From contig JBCCTF010000019.1 of NCBI GenBank assembly GCA_039198765.1, forward strand, positions 1 to 33,730: DNA of 33,730 bases. Direction: 5' to 3'. Numbering within the stretch: position 1 is the stretch's first letter; each line of letters begins with the position of its first letter. Of the stretch, positions 32,515-33,730 are shown in pieces. The position numbers and the translations under genes were made by a program. This stretch comes from Parvularcula sp039198765 (GTDB lineage Bacteria; Pseudomonadota; Alphaproteobacteria; Caulobacterales; Parvularculaceae). The notes under the pieces were generated by a model that had not been told where the DNA came from, made no database searches, and saw nothing but the letters and a program-made list of their open reading frames with translations.

Positions 32515-33053
32515 CGGGCGCGGAGGATTTCTTCGCGCAAGGAACCGGGCCGGTTCTTGTGAAAGCGGCTGAAGCTGATCCAGAACAGGATGACCCAGAA
32601 GATCAGCAGGCTGAAGAACGTAAAAAATCCGCCCCATCCCTGCAGAATGTACTGAAGCGTGGTGAGGTCGGCTCTGGCGATGAGCTGGATTCCGTCATTG
32701 GTCAGCTTTAGCTCCTGCGCTTGCTCAGCAGGCTGAGGGATGATGCCCGTCCGCTCCATAAAGCTGATCGTGATGGCCGTGATCGCGAGAACGAACGGCG
32801 CACCGGCGAGAAACGCTGCCACTGCGCCGAAGACGTGCATCGGACCGCGAGGGAACTCGACTTGCCGGAAGATCTTCGCAAACGCGGGTTGGTCGAGACC
32901 TTTCAGGAGGTCTGCGTCTTTGCGGTTGAGAAGGTCCCACTCCACCTTCGCGCCCTCGGCGATGTCCGCATCCACCCGCCGTCTCCAGGCGAAGAGCACG
33001 CCCCACCACACGGCGAGGATGACAGCGACGATGACGTAGTACATGAGCAGCAT
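32511..33053 (-). CDS. Hypothetical inner-membrane protein with three membrane segments
   Basis: This is a 180-residue protein that I do not recognise. Hydrophobic helices are at about 4-22 (MYYVIVAVILAVWWGVLFAW), 74-97 (FGAVAAFLAGAPFVLAITAI) and 138-160 (GGFFTFFSLLIFWVILFWIS). The loop between helices 1 and 2 is basic and acidic (RRRVDADIAEGAKVEWDLLNR) and likely cytosolic. The tail HKNRPGSLREEILRAR is basic. The ATG has GGGAGG about 13 bases upstream, which is loose. It converges with the CHCC gene and is divergent from the RidA gene. Confidence 0.75.
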   Translation of the reverse strand: MLLMYYVIVAVILAVWWGVLFAWRRRVDADIAEGAKVEWDLLNRKDADLLKGLDQPAFAKIFRQVEFPRGPMHVFGAVAAFLAGAPFVLAITAITISFMERTGIIPQPAEQAQELKLTNDGIQLIARADLTTLQYILQGWGGFFTFFSLLIFWVILFWISFSRFHKNRPGSLREEILRAR

Positions 33054-33134
33054 CGTTATCGTTTAACCTCCCGCGGAACATCCGTCACGGGGGTATGTGC
33101 CGCCGCGCTGTTCTGCGCGCTAGGGAGCTGAGCT

Positions 33135-33512
33135 ATGGCCAAACACCGCATTTCGTCAGGGTCACCGTTCGAGAAAACGGCGGGCTATTCTCGCGCTGTG
33201 GTCAATGGTGACCGCTGCCATGTGGCCGGAACCACGGGCTACGACTACGCCACGATGCAGATCCCGGACGACGTCGCTGCGCAGACGCGCAATGCCCTGG
33301 CAACTGTGGAGGCGACGTTGAAAGAGGCGGGCTTCGCGCTGGGAGATGTCGTCCGTGCACGGTACGTTCTGAAGAATGCTGACGACGTCGATGCCGTCTT
33401 CGCTGTTCTGGGCGAGGTGTTTGGTGAGGTCCGTCCCGCGGCGACGATGATCGTGGCTGACCTCATCAAGCCGGAGATCAAATTCGAGGTGGATGTCACG
33501 GTGGAGCGCTAG
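33135..33512 (+). CDS. RidA/YjgF-family protein
   Basis: This 125-residue protein is of the RidA family, which forms trimers that hydrolyse reactive enamine/imine intermediates of amino-acid metabolism. It is a cytosolic beta-barrel. The diagnostic C-terminal segment VRPAATMIVADLIKPEIKFEVDVTV contains the substrate-binding Arg. The middle DDVAAQTRNALATVEATLKEAG matches the Q.(x)n.L pattern of the family. It may be a RidA subfamily protein rather than the archetype, since the opening SSGSPFEKTAGYSRAVV differs from the usual start. GGGAG lies seven bases before the ATG. Its TAG shares CTAG with the opposite gene's stop. Confidence 0.93.
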   Translation: MAKHRISSGSPFEKTAGYSRAVVNGDRCHVAGTTGYDYATMQIPDDVAAQTRNALATVEATLKEAGFALGDVVRARYVLKNADDVDAVFAVLGEVFGEVRPAATMIVADLIKPEIKFEVDVTVER

Positions 33513-33730
33513 CCTGCCTCGCGCTCCTTGGGCCGATGGACCAAGGTGACCAACACCCAGCTAAGAATCATCAGCAAGAACCAGGCTGGCCACTTTTGCC
33601 AGCTGACCGGGCGCCAGCCGCCCTCTTGGTCGGGGTAGATCCATGCCCCCGCCAACGTGCCCGCGTTCTCCGCGATGAAGATGAACAGCGCGACGAGGGC
33701 GAAACCGAGGAGGAGGGGCATTTGATGCCG
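33509..33730 (-). CDS. DUF817 family membrane protein (partial, C-terminal end)
   Basis: Only the last 73 codons are in the window; the frame stays open to the edge. The segment FIFIAENAGTLAGAWIYPDQ, followed by GGWRPVSWQKWPAWFLLMIL and SWVLVTLVHRPKER, is the conserved C-terminal part of DUF817 proteins, with two membrane helices here. The function of the family is not known. It converges with the RidA gene and overlaps its stop by CTAG. Confidence 0.82.
   Translation of the reverse strand, partial: RHQMPLLLGFALVALFIFIAENAGTLAGAWIYPDQEGGWRPVSWQKWPAWFLLMILSWVLVTLVHRPKEREAG

Noticed and set aside
1..33730. Horizontal island, prophage or integrated element
   Set aside because: No integrase, transposase, tRNA target, long direct repeats or clear base-composition shift was seen; the gene order is largely alphaproteobacterial core.

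Overview
The window looks like a chromosomal core segment of a GC-rich alphaproteobacterium. The support is conserved gene order: ihfB-lapA-trpF-trpB on one side, trpA-accD-folC on the other, and ubiE-ubiB-(outer-membrane gene)-coaBC. A Parvularcula/Hyphomonas-like marine lineage would fit the two TonB receptors, the isolated flagellin and the metalloprotease, but that taxonomic guess is inference. I saw no rRNA, tRNA, insertion sequence, prophage or CRISPR array, and coding density is very high.

Layout. (1) 1-4391, minus strand: a tightly overlapped set (DUF885 lipoprotein, low-molecular-weight phosphatase, atypical SDR, membrane-anchored hypothetical) that leads into ahcY, cut by the window edge. 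A perfect 9-bp-arm palindrome sits just upstream of ahcY. (2) priA (4478-6670, plus) stands alone and has lost three of its eight zinc-binding cysteines. (3) 6678-19004, minus strand: ihfB, lapA, trpF, a small conserved-looking gene, trpB, an I78 inhibitor-like lipoprotein, a metzincin-type metalloprotease, trpA, accD, folC, dut, moeB, a small membrane protein, thiolase and an SDR. Tryptophan, fatty-acid, folate, nucleotide and cofactor genes are threaded together, and secreted protease/inhibitor genes interrupt the trp genes. (4) 19248-23575, plus strand: a TonB-dependent receptor, then ubiE-ubiB for ubiquinone synthesis. (5) A minus-strand outer-membrane barrel protein, then plus-strand coaBC (coenzyme A) converging on a TraB/GumN lipoprotein. 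(6) 26892-31009, plus strand: a flagellin with a LamG/concanavalin-like domain in its variable centre, a small His-containing secreted protein, and a ZnuD-like TonB receptor with His/Asp/Glu-rich loops. (7) 31181-33730: an ABC ATPase with no visible permease, a CHCC zinc-finger protein, a three-helix membrane protein, a RidA protein and the C-terminal end of a DUF817 membrane protein.

The strongest items for follow-up are the LamG-containing flagellin, the selective loss of one zinc site in PriA, the candidate metal-uptake pair at 28511-31009, and the protease/inhibitor genes inside the trp region. Three of the six convergent gene pairs share their stop codons in one YTAG tetranucleotide.
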